Shown here piece by piece: positions 22,056 to 34,355 of a DNA stretch of 64,000 nt (its first letter is position 1; each line of letters begins with the position of its first letter). The translations under genes were made by a program, and so were the position numbers. The notes beneath the pieces were generated by a model, which saw nothing but the letters and a program-made list of their open reading frames with translations, had not been told where the DNA came from and made no database searches. Origin of the DNA: Fistulifera solaris. Taxonomy: Eukaryota > Bacillariophyta > Bacillariophyceae > Naviculales > Stauroneidaceae. The DNA is taken from positions 1,550,001 to 1,614,000 of the forward strand of contig AP026162.1 in assembly GCA_030295235.1 (NCBI GenBank), in the 5' to 3' direction.

Positions 22056-22845
22056 GAAATCGGGCGTTATCCGTGCGCCGACGACTATTTGTTAATACCA
22101 GGTACAACAGTCAATCAGCATGTCAAAAGTGTAATAAAGATTAACAACAGATTTTTTGATGTAAGCTTGCATTCAATAGAATCTACGAGGTAGTTCGCCC
22201 CTACGGACCAGATATCAACATCAAAGCTTGTTTGGTGACATGGATCCGAAAGAGAAGCAGTAAAAAGACTTTACGAGCCGCATAATCAAAGACAATCAAA
22301 TTAGATCTTCTGCTCATTTTGTTGCAATAGTCCGAACTTTTTCCAAACGTCTTTGGCGTACATTGTTATGTGATCGAAATTTGTGATAAGGAGAGGCCTG
22401 CGCTCCGTCATTAGAGATCAACTCCGACTTCAGACTCTTCCACAGAAAAACAATGCTTGTAACCAACGACCATCATTAACAAGTCGGACGGTGTCAATGC
22501 CGATAAGGACATGGCCAATAGAACGCGCTTCTAGGCGCTGCGGCGCTCGTTACCCAATAGCACGTAACTGATAGCTTCAGAGGATTAAAAGTCGTTCAAA
22601 AATATTTACGAAGTAACGCTTACGATCTGTTGCAGCGATTCAGCAAGTGCAGTAAGATGAGTCAGAAAACACCGCTTTTGATCAAGCGCAGCTATTAGGA
22701 AAGGATCATCGCTCATGCGTGTCTTCCTTTCGAAAACGTTTATGTCAAAGGCGTCTGCTCCTCTGTTCTAGCCGATGATTGAGTACGAAATCCCAACTGA
22801 GCGACACTTCTAGTTATTTGACGGAAGCGCCGGGCAAGCTTCTGC
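22056..22845. other. Intergenic region without recognised genes
   Basis: About 790 bp. Frames on both strands are short and lack recognisable motifs. No repeat or RNA gene was found. Confidence 0.35.
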
Positions 22846-24153
22846 TCATCTGGTTCCCCCTGTAACTTCGGCCGGAGTGGGTAGGCACAACCAGCAAACC
22901 GGTAAAAGTCCTTGTACTAAACGGTCTTCATACAGCGCCCTTAGCATGTCGTCTAAACGTACGAGCTGTGAGGTGTTCTTGCACATTGTTGTCTGGGATT
23001 GTTGCTCTTGTACACGATCGGTAACCATTTGTAGATCAGACTTAACGTGATCAAAGGCCTCCTTCCCAGTTTCGACTTGACCCACAAGCCATTGTAGATC
23101 GGTTACAAACTGTCGCGTCACCAAGGAGTCAGACCCAGTCCTCTTGTGAAGCACAATGATAAAACTTTCCAGTGCGTCAATATCAGGTGCACCCAGCGAC
23201 TCGCGAATCAGATGTAGCGTGTCCAAATCGGGTCGAATTCTCCGGCTTAGCTCAGGATGACTCTCAAGATACTCCGAGATGATGGCAATATCATCACTCA
23301 TTCGTAGCAAAGCCCGTCGTGTACTAATAAAAGGCTTATCACGTCGCCGTCGACAGGCATCGGCTTTTTGAATAAGAGATCGTACATAGAAACAGATGCA
23401 AGCATTTGCCGCCATCCAAAGCGCTTTGTTGTATAGTATTTCGTCGGATAGATATCGCTTGACCGTGCTCAGATAATCATCAATGCTTTGCATCAACTCT
23501 TTGACAACTTCATTCTGTATCAGTTCCTCTTCCCATGCAGCACTAAAGATCGTTTGTGGTATAGATGTGTTATGCTGTATCTTCCGCAACAGAAAGACCA
23601 GCGACCGCTCGGTCGCCTGTACGGCGAGCCGACTGAGTTCGTGGACCAGGTCGTCCCCTAACGAAAGGAATGGGCTGTTTTCTGTTTTCCCCCGTTGTGA
23701 AGTCAATTCTTCTACCAGGTTTTCCATTCGCTCGGACATGCGCAAAAATCATTCGCCGCCGCGCATGTCTCTTCCAGTGTGACATACATTCGCTGATGAT
23801 ACCGTTCCATGTGTTCGTGTTGTACGCACTTGAGAACAAAGAGCATTCCTTCGACGAAAACACGGTCGTTCCCTTGTTCGACCAAAACACTGCGCTGAAT
23901 CTGAATCAACGAAAAGACGTCCTCAGCCAGCGATGTAGAGACTGATCCGTCGAGAGCCTCGTAGAAGGTATGTTCGGTACTGTTTGTTCGCAACAACAGA
24001 CACTATTGTGAGGACAGAGAGTGGAATTTACAGGTAAACGAAGATGAACAAAACTTACGCGTAAGCGTTTCTCACGGACTCAAACGCGTGCTTTTGAAAG
24101 TGCGTCAGAAACGACTCGCCTTGCAAATCTGTTAACTTTGTCTTGGTCGCCAT
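22846..24153 (-). CDS. Exocyst Sec6/EXOC3-like protein, short form
   Basis: Exon 1 is 24153-24059 (MATKTKLTDLQGESF) and exon 2 is 23979-22846; intron 79 bp. About 409 aa. The block LEETCAAANDF then LRMSERMENLVEEL, and the later helical stretch with W near EEELIQNEVVKELMQSIDDYL and ALWMAANACICFYVRSLIQK, match the C-terminal half of Sec6, an exocyst tethering subunit for secretory vesicles. Human EXOC3 is about 750 aa, so the N-terminal half is missing or lies elsewhere. One A too few in 23744-23748 breaks the frame at ANDF/LRMS. The assignment is moderate. Confidence 0.55.
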
Positions 24154-24311
24154 GATGTGCTATTGGTATAGTCTTTAAATTGTTTGCGTTTGATCACTTG
24201 TAAAGTTTGTTTGTAATAAAACAGAGCGGTGATCTTTGCAGTTTTTGTTCGTGCTACATTAAGGTTAAAGATACAGGTTGATGAAATATTGTTTTTCCCT
24301 TTTCGTTAGAT

Positions 24312-24396
24312 GCTACCTTAGCATAGTTGGTTATTGTACCTGATTCGTAATGCATCGTTAGATCAGGAGGTCGCGTGTTCGAATCACGCAGGTAGC
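24312..24396 (+). tRNA. tRNA-Thr (anticodon CGT) with 12 nt intron
   Basis: Acceptor stem GCTACCT/AGGTAGC, D-arm with GTTGG, anticodon stem CCTGA/TCAGG. Loop TTCGTA carries anticodon CGT and is followed at the canonical 37/38 position by a 12 nt intron (ATGCATCGTTAG). T-arm is GCGTG-TTCGAAT-CACGC. Mature length is 73 nt before CCA. The D-stem is weak (about three good pairs). Confidence 0.85.
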
Positions 24397-25352
24397 TCTT
24401 TGCAAATTGATTTGCCAACTTTAAACTAGCCTAGAGAGACCTAATTCGCCTAGGTGCATTATTTTGCACCTTAGCTCTACAGATCAACTAAATAAGGGTA
24501 CACAACGGGTCCAACCGGACTATCCGCAGGGTTCGGCACCATAATTCATCTATTTGCACCACTTCTTTGCTAACCAAGGTATTTTCTTTCTAATGAATGA
24601 TGTGTAATACTTGAGGTTGCCCATGAGTCGACGCTATAGTCCAACCATTACTTGCTCGCACTCACTTAAAAACGTCTTTAAGCGTCCTGGAAGTTTGTCC
24701 ACAGCCCAGTTTCCTGCGGTGCGTATGCCCGATCTCAGCTGAGTTTTTCCGAGGAAATGGGTTCCTCCACACGACTTTACAATAGATTTTTATTCTAATA
24801 AAGTCAATTGAGGCCCAGGATCCATGAGAAGACTTGATCTTGCTCGTTCTCGCACACTAAATCATCTGCTATCGAAAAAGATTTCAAGTGATTGTGTCGT
24901 CCTGCCAGCCGACACAAGTGTTGACTATGGAGTAAGCAACCCTAGCTTTACTCCGAGTTTTAGTTTTGACCCATCATTTTTAACTTGACCTTGAAGTCAC
25001 CGTAGTCCGAATCACGCCGCTACCCTCAAAATAATTGGTCAACGAATAGATTAGTCTAATGGTCTTTCAATGCTGTACTGGAATACTTGTTAACACGACT
25101 GCTTTTACCTGTTAGTCATGAAGACTGCTACCTAACTTCTTTTGTTTTGCTAGTTTGGTACTATACTTGTTTGTTTAAAAATTTAGAGTTTATTGGCATT
25201 TCTTAGCTTTGCAATCTAATCATCGATTCAATACGACGAAATGCCTGCGTATCGTTGTCTTCCTTTTCGAGGAAATAGCACCTTGTGTACTGTAGAAATA
25301 AATGTAGTAGTAGGCGCCTTTTACCACGACTGCCGAGTGCAGACGCGATCGC
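24397..25352. other. Gene-poor region
   Basis: About 950 bp without a recognisable gene. A small hairpin (AGGTGCA...TGCACCT, near 24452-24472) is visible. The rest is unremarkable and leads into the tandem repeat. Confidence 0.4.
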
Positions 25353-26416
25353 TGACAGATTTATAATAAGATTGATTCCTGGGTGTTCATGACTGGACAG
25401 TCTGTTTGTCTGTCAGGTGTGTGTTTTGGGTGGTTCATGACTGGGAGTGAGTCATGAAGCTTGAAGTTGAAGTTGAATACCAGTGTGAGGGAAGATATGT
25501 TTTTGGATTCTTCTCTCGCTACGTCAGTGACCACGTCAGTATTTTGAGAAGGATGAGACAGCTTCTCATTTTCATTAGTTTTAGATAATGCTCACAATTT
25601 AGAAACCCAGTTGATAATGAACTAGTTGTCATTACCTCGTATCGAGTACGGTCAGAGATACATTTGCTGTGTGGAATCTCAGAGGGTTGGCACACCTTGT
25701 GAGAACGGTTGAGTCGAGTTGGCACACTTGACGAACCAGTGTTAGGAGAAGGCTGGCACGCCGGATCTTTATACTGAAGCAGTAAGTACGCGCATTTCGG
25801 TTGGCACGCCGGATTGTACTTATTGACCTATACGGCAGCGGGTGGCCAGTTGTCGTACTCTTTGTGTGTAGTGTGCAGTGACACGGTCGGGTCATTCGTT
25901 CATAGCGAGTTCGGGTGATTTTGACGTCTGTGCGTCGATTGTTGCGTGTGTCGAGTTACACGTGGAATTGGATTGTGTCGTTTGTACTCTCGCGTGGAGA
26001 GTCTCAAATTCTGGGAGCTATCTGTGCGCTCGGAATTTTGTCAGATTAACAGTCGCAAGTCTCTGTACTACTTGGGCTTTGTGATTGGTGGGTTTCCGAT
26101 GACTCTGGTTCTTTCTGAGTCATTGTTTCTCTAGTGGATACTCTTCGTTATTGGTGACGTTCCCTACTGTTCAGTGTGCGGAGAGACAGAAACACGGGGA
26201 GACACGATTTCACTGTACATTTGTCCTACTTGGTGTACAACATGATTTCTTTCAGCGTACTTTCGCGGTAAGAAACCGGGATTCAGGTTGAGTACTACGC
26301 ACCAACCTACTTTTCAGTGGGAAACACTGCATTTTCATTTTCGCTTGGTGAATTTACTGTGGAGCGGCACTGTGGGAAGTTATTTTGTCTGACGTACCTT
26401 CGAGAAGACGGGGAGT
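25353..26416 (+). repeat. 1.06 kb tandem repeat, copy 1
   Basis: Starts at TGACAGATTTATAATAAG and ends where the same words recur at 26417. About 1,063 bp. It differs from copy 2 by only a few single-base changes and indels. Internally it has three short TTGGCAC-containing phrases (near 25687, 25718 and 25800). No domain-bearing frame; the 60-90 residue frames have no recognised family. Confidence 0.9.
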
Positions 26417-27482
26417 GACAGATTTATAATAAGATTGATTCCTGGGTGTTCATGACTGGACAGTCTGTTTGTCTGTCAGGTGTGTGTTTTGGGTGGTTCA
26501 TGACTGGGAGTGAGTCATGAAGCTTGAAGTTGAAGTTGAATACCAGTGTGAGGAAGATATGTTTTTGGATTCTTCTCTCGCTACGTCAGTGACCACGTCA
26601 GTATTTTGAGAAGGATGAGACAGCTTCTCATTTTCATTAGTTTTAGATAATGCTCACAATTTAGAAACCCAGTTGATAATGAACTAGTTGTCATTACCTC
26701 GTGTCGAGTACGGTCAGAGATACATTTGCTGTGTGGAATCTCAGAGGGTTGGCACACCTTGTGAGAACGGTTGAGTCGAGTTGGCACACTTGACGAACCA
26801 GTGTTAGGAGAAGGCTGGCACGCCCGGATCTTTATACTGAAGCAGTAAGTCACAGCGCATTTCGGGTTGGCACGCCGGATTGTACTTATTGACCTATACG
26901 GCAGCGGGTGGCCAGTTGTCGTACTCTTTGTGTGTAGTGTGCAGTGACACGGTCGGGTCATTCGTTCATAGCGAGTTCGGGTGATTTTGACGTCTGTGCG
27001 TCGATTGTTGCGTGTGTCGAGTTACACGTGGAATTGGATTGTGTCGTTTGTACTCTCGCGTGGAGAGTCTCAAATTCTGGGAGCTATCTGTGCGCTCGGA
27101 ATTTTGTCAGATTAACAGTCGCAAGTCTCTGTACTACTTGGGCTTTGTGATTGGTGGGTTTCCGATGACTCTGGTTCTTTCTGAGTCATTGTTTCTCTAG
27201 TGGATACTCTTCGTTATTGGTGACGTTCCCTACTGTTCAGTGTGCGGAGAGACAGAAACACGGGGAGACACGATTTCACTGTACATTTGTCCTACTTGGT
27301 GTACAACATGATTTCTTTCAGCGTACTTTCGCGGTAAGAAACCGGGATTCAGGTTGAGTACTACGCACCAACCTACTTTTCAGTGGGAAACACTGCATTT
27401 TCATTTTCGCTTGGTGAATTTACTGTGGAGCGGCACTGTGGGAAGTTATTTTGTCTGACGTACCTTCGAGAAGACGGGGAGT
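26417..27482 (+). repeat. 1.06 kb tandem repeat, copy 2
   Basis: 1,066 bp, head-to-tail with copy 1 and nearly identical to it, including both short plus-strand frames (68 and 62 residues) that recur unchanged in copy 1. The near-identity points to recent amplification or homogenisation. Confidence 0.92.
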
Positions 27483-28174
27483 GACAGATTTATAATAAGA
27501 TTGATTCCTGGGTGTTCATGACTGGACAGTCTGTTTGTCTGTCAGGTGTGTGTTTTGGGTGGTTCATGACTGGGAGTGAGTCATGAAGCTTGAAGTTGAA
27601 GTTGAATACCAGTGTGAGGGAAGATATGTTTTTGGATTCTTCTCTCGCTACGTCAGTGACCACGTCAGTATTTTGAGAAGGATGAGACAGCTTCTCATTT
27701 TCATTAGTTTTAGATAATGCTCACAATTTAGAAACCCAGTTGATAATGAACTAGTTGTCATTACCTCGTATCGAATGCACGGTCAGAGATACATTTGCTG
27801 TGTGGAATCTCAGAGGGTTGGCACACCTTGTGAGAACGGTTGAGTCGAGTTGGCACACTTGACGAACCAGTGTTAGGAGAAGGCTGGCACGCCCGGATCT
27901 TTATACTGAAGCAGTAAGTACGCGCATTTCGGTTGGCACGCCCGGATTGTACTTATTGACCTATACGGCAGCGGGTGGCCAGTTGTCGTACTCTTTGTGT
28001 GTAGTGTGCAGTGACACGGTCGGGTCATTCGTTCATAGCGAAGTTCGGGTGATTTTGACGTCTGTGCGTCGATTGTTGCGTGTGTCGAGTTACACGTGGA
28101 ATTGGATTGTGTCGTTTGTACTCGCGTGGAGAGTCTCAAATTCTGGGAGCTATCTGTGCTTCGGAATTTTGTCA
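27483..28174 (+). repeat. 1.06 kb tandem repeat, copy 3 (partial)
   Basis: The first about 692 bp of the unit. It stops inside the phrase GGAATTTTGTCA, where it abuts the AP2-like end of the neighbouring minus-strand gene. It is somewhat more diverged than copies 1 and 2. Confidence 0.88.
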
Positions 28175-28177
28175 TGT

Positions 28178-30685
28178 GTCGTCGCCAATCAATTGCCATT
28201 TGTTTGGCACCCTTTTCCCCGAAAGTCTTGGTTGAGAATTTTTTGGACTTTTTCTTTCGAGCGGGTAGCCCCTTTATGGATTTTCTCACAAGCCAAAGCC
28301 ACCCAGTAAGAATCTACGTTGAGGTCTTTTGTAGCGGAAAACGCCCACAACTGAGCCGTCTTTGCGTTCTTTACGGTAGATGCGTTTTGTTGTTGGCTCG
28401 GTGGATGATATCTCGTGGAAGGAGATTTCCAGGCCGGTTGTTCTCGCGGTCTTGATCGGCATGATCGCATGTCAGATCGCTACCCAGAACCTTGCCTGTA
28501 TGTCGCCTCCAGGACAAAACGGCAAAAGTTTCGTGTTCGCCATTTTCTGCTGGTCCATGAAGGTGATGCGGAACGAGATTACCCCGTTAATAAGGCTAAT
28601 CCGGCTTTTGGATCGGAATGTACTTGCCTCGGCCGAATATCGATGACGTGACTTCCATCTTCGCTGACAAGAATATATGATCGAAGAGAGGGTGTTTCCA
28701 CCAATTGAATTTCCCACTGCTGAAATACCACGGAATGATTTCGAGCGTGGACAATTCGTAATATTTTCTGCAAGAAAAACACAAGTTGTAATCGATGAGT
28801 AATGATCGATGAGCTGAGAGCATTTGTTTTTTGCACAGCATTGCAAACGCGGAACGTACTCTTTGTCTTTGTTGATGTTGACCAGTCAGCTGTTATCGGC
28901 AATCGATATCCAATCTAAAACAACGACGCGATTGTCTTGAATGCTGCCACCACTGTGATGACCCAAATATCCCTCCGGTCGCCCGGCCTTTGAACGTGAT
29001 CAGCACTAAGTGATGAATGTAAAATGTCTTTTTGGTGTTGTTGCAGAGACTGCTATACAGATCGACTCTCAAATATCCATCGCCATCGGCTCGAGAGCTC
29101 AGCACCATGTAGGATCTGGAAAGAACATGACCATTGGCACCGGGCTTAGCGATGAAAGCCTCTCCTATGACTTCGTCAAACTCTGGGTCAAAGTTGAATT
29201 CACTTGAATTGGTCGCCAACCCTGGTCACGGCTGATGATGAAACCATTCTCGTGGCAGAGATAAACCGTCGGGCAGCGTAGGCGGATTCCGCTTCCATCA
29301 CACACAAGCCACGCTCGCGACTTGACCTTTTTCATCTCGGATTTCAATTCGATCTCCTAGTTTCATCGGTCCTTCTTCTGGTTTAGGAAAATAGTCGGTC
29401 CATTCACCGATATGGAAATCTGCAGACCCGTCATCCATGAGATTTTCATCAACCTCGTCCTGTGGCGGGTCGTTACCATTGGCGTCTGTTGCTCTTTCGG
29501 CATCTCTGTTACGTCCATTGAGTTCAAAAACATTGGATGGGATCGCTCTCAACTGATCCGTCACCAACCAGTAATTGATAATCCCCACTGGGACAGGCTT
29601 GTGCGCTTCTGGCACAAAGTCACTTGCTTCCTGCGCCGTTGCAAGCGGAATTTTGAAATCGACGTTCGCCGAAGAAGGCCTGGCTCCATCCTCTGGCTTC
29701 TGGGTTGTTCATGAAAGAGAACAAAGAATTGTTAGAGTGTTCACCGACAAGTCATCGCGAAGCAACAATTTCGACTTACGCCTTGAACCGCCAAATTAAA
29801 GCCCTAAGGTCCGGCTAGATCACGTGGACCGATTGGGAGCCGTTGATTTCCCAGATCCTCGATCTTATGGCGCAGCTTCTCCACAGCGTTTTGAAGTGAT
29901 GCAGTTCGTGCAACTCTTTGATTGGCCGCGGGCGGCTGCTGCGCGGTGTCGCCCGCAGAGGCAGCGGAGTCATCTTCAACAATAAGAACTTCGGCTTTGG
30001 AGGCAATTGCGTTGGGATCGCCACTGACAGTATGAGCCGGCTTCGAGCGGGTGCGTTGGGATCGTACTTGACCGTTAGAACTTCGGCTTTGGAGACGGTT
30101 GCGATAGAATCGCCATTGACAGTACGGACTTCGGATTTAGAGGCAGGTGCGTCGATACACTCGACTTTAGGGGAACTGTCGTCGGCTGTGACGACTTCAT
30201 CGTAGACTGTGTATTCGCTGGCACTTTCGATGTCAAGAAGCGACTTCCCCATTTGGCGTTTTCACCTTGTCGCTCTGCAAGGTCTGAAGACCTCGCCAGC
30301 GTTTTCATAGAGTCTCTGGCCTGAGTCATGCTCCGAGTCTGGCGTCGCCCAAGAGATGGCTGCTTTGAGTGGGGATCAGTTTCCTTGGCCCGAGAAGCAT
30401 TGTTGGAAGCGGAAGCAGCAGCGGTGGATTTTGATTTTGACTTGCCGGTTGCTGCTTTAGCAACAGAAGAATCGTTGGAAGCAAATGCAGAAGTTGCATG
30501 TTTCGATTCGGATTCGTTGATCTTCTCAGCAGTTTGAAAAGCGGGAGGCGTTATCGACGGCGTCATCATCCTTGAGGACAGAGAGAGCCGCTGAACCGGT
30601 TAGCGGAAGCGAGACTGACAGGCTTTTTCGATCCAGGAGAGTCGGACGAGGCCCGAAGCTTTGAGTTGTTGGTACCAGAGATCAT
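28178..30685 (-). pseudogene. NUMOD4/HNH- and AP2-like gene, frame-broken
   Basis: A minus-strand gene or gene remnant from ATG 30685 towards the tandem repeat. The N-terminal about 270 residues are low-complexity, with degenerate repeats of KAEVLTV and GDPNA type. After an intron (donor GTAAGT near 29779, acceptor near 29702) comes an acidic linker, then WRPIQVN (NUMOD4-like), GYLRVDLYSS, IHHLVLITFKG and GHHSGG with DNRV and LDW (HNH-like nuclease core). Another intron near 28850-28758 is likely. At the end, YWVALACEKIHKG and FSTKTFGEKGAKQMAIDWRR resemble the AP2 DNA-binding domain of homing-endonuclease-like proteins. At least six frame breaks, some at homopolymer runs, are needed to read it through. 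It may be one gene hit by assembly errors or a decayed nuclease. The 3' end is uncertain. Confidence 0.5.
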
Positions 30686-31476
30686 GATAGTAGAGTGAGA
30701 AGGATACCGAGAAATGGCGGATAATAGAGAAGGCGGAAGCAAAAGCTGATGATGATTCACGGCAGGCTGGAATTTTTGTGTCTGCTGCATTGTCGCTGTT
30801 TCGAGCAACTTCTTTTCATTTCTTTCCGTGGTCGATCAGAGCTGTCAGCGCACTCGGCGGGACCTGTCGTTTTTGTGAATGGGGATCATTGCCCCTTGGC
30901 GGCTTAGTTGCAGTTGCCCTTTCACTGGAACTTTGATTGAACTGAATTTGTGCGCGTCGTAGCTTATTTAGAAGCGAGAGAAACAACAGCCCATTGTTCT
31001 TCTTCAAGCATGGCCGATGACTACATACTCTTTCACCAGCTAGTGAACGATTCTATGGACATAAAATAGACGACACTCACAGTTGAATTCAAATGAAGCT
31101 ATTTCTAACCAATTGAACTCCTATCACGAACGGTTTTCACTGGCCCGATACGGAACAGATTGAATGTATTGAAAATCGAATGCTAGATTTAAATGTGGGA
31201 ATGAATGAAGAATCATCATCGAACATCCGGTAAGTCATCGCAAACAACGAGCGGACGGACTACGACGACTCTCGACTCTCTAGAGTACTGTATGAGAAAA
31301 TGTACTTCCAATCTTTGCAATGATAACCTTACCCATAAGCGATAACGATAACAAACGTTCATCCCTTTTCAATAAAAAGGGTTGCGTCGACACACACACA
31401 CACCCGCTTTTATTGTTGCTGTTTTATTCTACCCTTACTCCGTATCACTGGGCAGTATAATATTCCTTAACACAAC
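30686..31476. other. Divergent intergenic region
   Basis: About 790 bp upstream of VPS53. It contains a short CA microsatellite (31391-31404). The minus-strand frame 31007-30816 has no ATG and no domain. No other feature is seen. Confidence 0.35.
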
Positions 31477-34228
31477 ATGACATCAGGTTCATCTCATTCG
31501 TACTCGTCTCCTTCAATGTCGACATCCCAGAGACCGAAAGTGTCAGCCGTTCTCACTGGAGCGCCGCTCCTATCCGACGTCGGCGTCTTGTTAGATCAAC
31601 TGGATTCAGACGCCCGCAACTCTTCTCCGTTTGATCCAGTGGCATTTTTGAATAAGAACTTTGCCAATGAATCGATTTTGACCAATCAGCTACCTTATTT
31701 ACGCAAGGCCGTGGGCGAACGCATGGAAACATTAGATGATCGTATATCCACCGCCCTGCAGCGACAATCCGAAACCGCCGCCGCTACCCGCAAACACGTG
31801 CAAGACGCGAAAGCATCCGTAGCCGCGCTCGAAAAACGCATCAAACAAGTCCAAGAAAAGGCATCACAAAGCGAAAAAGCGGTTCTGGAAATCACTCAAG
31901 ATATGAAGCGCCTGGATTATGCCAAGCGTCATTTGCAGCGGACGATTACGACTTTGAAACAACTGCACATGTTGGTCCATGCCGTAGAGCAATTGCGCTT
32001 GTGCATCGCGCAGCAGCCATTTCCGGATTACAAGGCGGCATCGCATCTCATGGATGCGACACGCCTGTTGCTGAGTCATTTTAGTGGGTACACGCAGAAA
32101 GTGGAACCCATGCGCATTTTGTCTTTGCAAGTTCAACGATACGAAGCACAATTGAAAGATGGGCTCGTTTATGGTTTTCGAGTCGTGGCATTTGGGGCTC
32201 GGAAGGCGATGGAACTACAAGACAAAAAGAAGCCTGGAATTAAAAGTAATAGTTCAGCCGCAATGGACGATGATTCAGATCATGAGGAGACGGTGGCTGT
32301 CATGACGGTTGAGGATATGCAAGGTGGAGTTTTGGTCTTTGATGCACTTGGAAATAGCACGCGAACTCAGTTCATCCGTACGTTTTGCGAAGATTATCTG
32401 GAGGATTATGTCAAACAGTTTGAACCTCCGTCGCCCGATACAAAACCAGAACGACGCGTGTCGAGTTTCAAAGCAACCGAAGCAAAGACGGAATCAGAAA
32501 AGTCGTTCGCTGGTCTAGATCAGCTTGAGAAGCGATATTCTTGGTTTCGCGATTTATTGGAGCAGCAATTGAAAGCGAAGTTCAAGCGTGTATTTCCGGA
32601 CGATTGGAACTTGCAAGCCACTTTGGCAAGCATGTTTCTTGAGTTAGTACGTTCTGCTTAGAAGTTCATTGAATGTGCATTGTGATAACTTGTGCTTACC
32701 CTTCTCTTTACCGTTATTGCAGACTCGAGATCATGTCCTTGCACTGCTCGACGGTCCTCGAAAAGACGCAGACGCAACTAATGCTACTATTCTTTTGAAA
32801 GCACTTCAGAAAACAATTCTCTTTGAAAAGGACATTACGGCTTATCTTCAACGTGAATTCCATACCGCTTTCACAGGAATCGACTCAGCTGATGTGTCTG
32901 ATGCCAAGGCAATTAAGCCACTCTTAGGCATAGCCTCAGCAGCGTTTGAGCCGTACATGAGCCCTTATATCGGCTTGGAGGAGCAAAAGATGGATGAACA
33001 ATTGGTCGAAGCTCTTGAAGATCGTACCGTAGATACTAGAGGTGAACGGCCGGTCTTCATTTCCTCTACCAATCTATTTGTGACTATCAAAGGCAGTATG
33101 GCTCGGTGCACTGCATTGACGAAGGGCCATGCTTTCTTTTTGTTGTACCAAGCTTTCAAAGACTCTCTGCGCAAGTACGCTCAGATTTTAAACGGAAAAT
33201 TACCGTCAGTGTTGCCAAACTCCGCAGTCGTGGGCGGGTTATCGCTTCCTGGGACATTCGGAGGCAAGCAAGATCAGAATGTCGAAGCATCGTACCGTCT
33301 TCCTCCTGGGGAAGAAATCACCGTCTGTCACGTTATCAGTACATGCGATTACTGCGCTGATACCGTAGAGGCTTTAGAAGATCTGATTCGAGATACAATC
33401 GATGAGGAATATCAGGATAAAATTGACATGATGTCTGACCAGGAAGTCTTTCATGAGACAACTGCCAAGTCGATTCGGGTTCTGGTCTCTGGTCTTTGTA
33501 ACCGACTTGATGGCGCTCTCAAAAGTATGGCCGCAATGAATTGGGGAACCTGGGATTTAGTAGGAGAAGAGAGTTCATACGTCCGCATGATCCACGAAGA
33601 AATCCAGCCAATGGTGTTGCAAATTCGTGGATTACTTCCTGCATCCTACTTTCGTAGCTTCTGCGATAAGTTTGCCAGTCAGTTCATTTCTCTTTACAGT
33701 GACAATCTAATGCGCTTGAAGCGAATCAGCGAGCCGGGAACACAGCAAATATTGCTGGATGTGTATAGCGTCAAGACACTCTTGCTCAAGCTTCCGATCC
33801 TAGAGGATGGAAAGGGATCAAAGTCGGGTGCGGCAGGAACAGCCCTCGCCCCGGCTATGTACACGAAAATGGTACAAAAACAATTTAGCGGCATCGAGAC
33901 TCTTCTAAAACTTGTCGGTACACCCAACGATCTTTTGATAGAGAATTTCAAGGTTCAAACAAGCAATGGAAAGCCTATCGATCTTCAGGTTGTTATGAAT
34001 TTGAAAGGATTGAAGCGAAACGAACAAGTCAGTATGCTGGAAAAGTATGGATTAGATCCCGTAAGTGCGCTAAAATCAGTAACCTCCGGCTTGACATCGG
34101 CAACGATCGTGTCAGAACGTGTTCAAGCTTTGCAAGACCAAGGATCTACCGTGGCTGCAAAGATGAATTCAGATTTGAGTCAGATGCGACAAAAAGTTGA
34201 CGACTTCCGCAAGTCCTTTAGGCCATAA
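31477..34228 (+). CDS. VPS53: VPS53, GARP/EARP vesicle-tethering subunit
   Basis: Exons 31477-32646 and 32723-34228, 76 bp intron (GTACGT...GCAG), 891 aa, with no frame defect. The N-terminal half is the VPS53 domain: FDPVAFLNKNFANESIL, a long coiled coil (SVAALEKRIKQVQEKASQSE), then QDMKRLDYAKRHLQRTITTL and LHMLVHAVEQL, all family-typical. The C-terminal half (VCHVISTCDYCADTVEALEDL, SYVRMIHEEIQPM, YFRSFCDKFASQF) matches the VPS53 C-terminal helical bundles. As part of GARP it tethers endosome-derived vesicles to the trans-Golgi network. It is convergent with DDX52 (127 bp gap). Confidence 0.93.
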
Positions 34229-34355
34229 TTGTTTCGCTATTCATGTTCCTTTTAACTACATAGAGAATGTTCGAAAAGAATTTCAGGAGCCATTTATCCG
34301 CTCTCTTCCGCTTCTTTTTCCTTCTTTTCTTTGCTATTTTTTATATATAGTCTTT

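Noticed and set aside
24480-24600. Possible 5S rRNA or second tRNA after tRNA-Thr
   Set aside because: A GGGTTCGGCACC phrase hints at a T-arm but no acceptor or anticodon stem can be built.
25353-28174. LTRs of a retrotransposon in tandem
   Set aside because: No TG...CA-bounded ends with target duplication, primer-binding site or gag/pol coding could be supported; kept as an unclassified tandem repeat.
30816-31007. Small minus-strand ORF near 31 kb
   Set aside because: It lacks an ATG, has no recognisable domain, and is compositionally like the flanking intergenic DNA.
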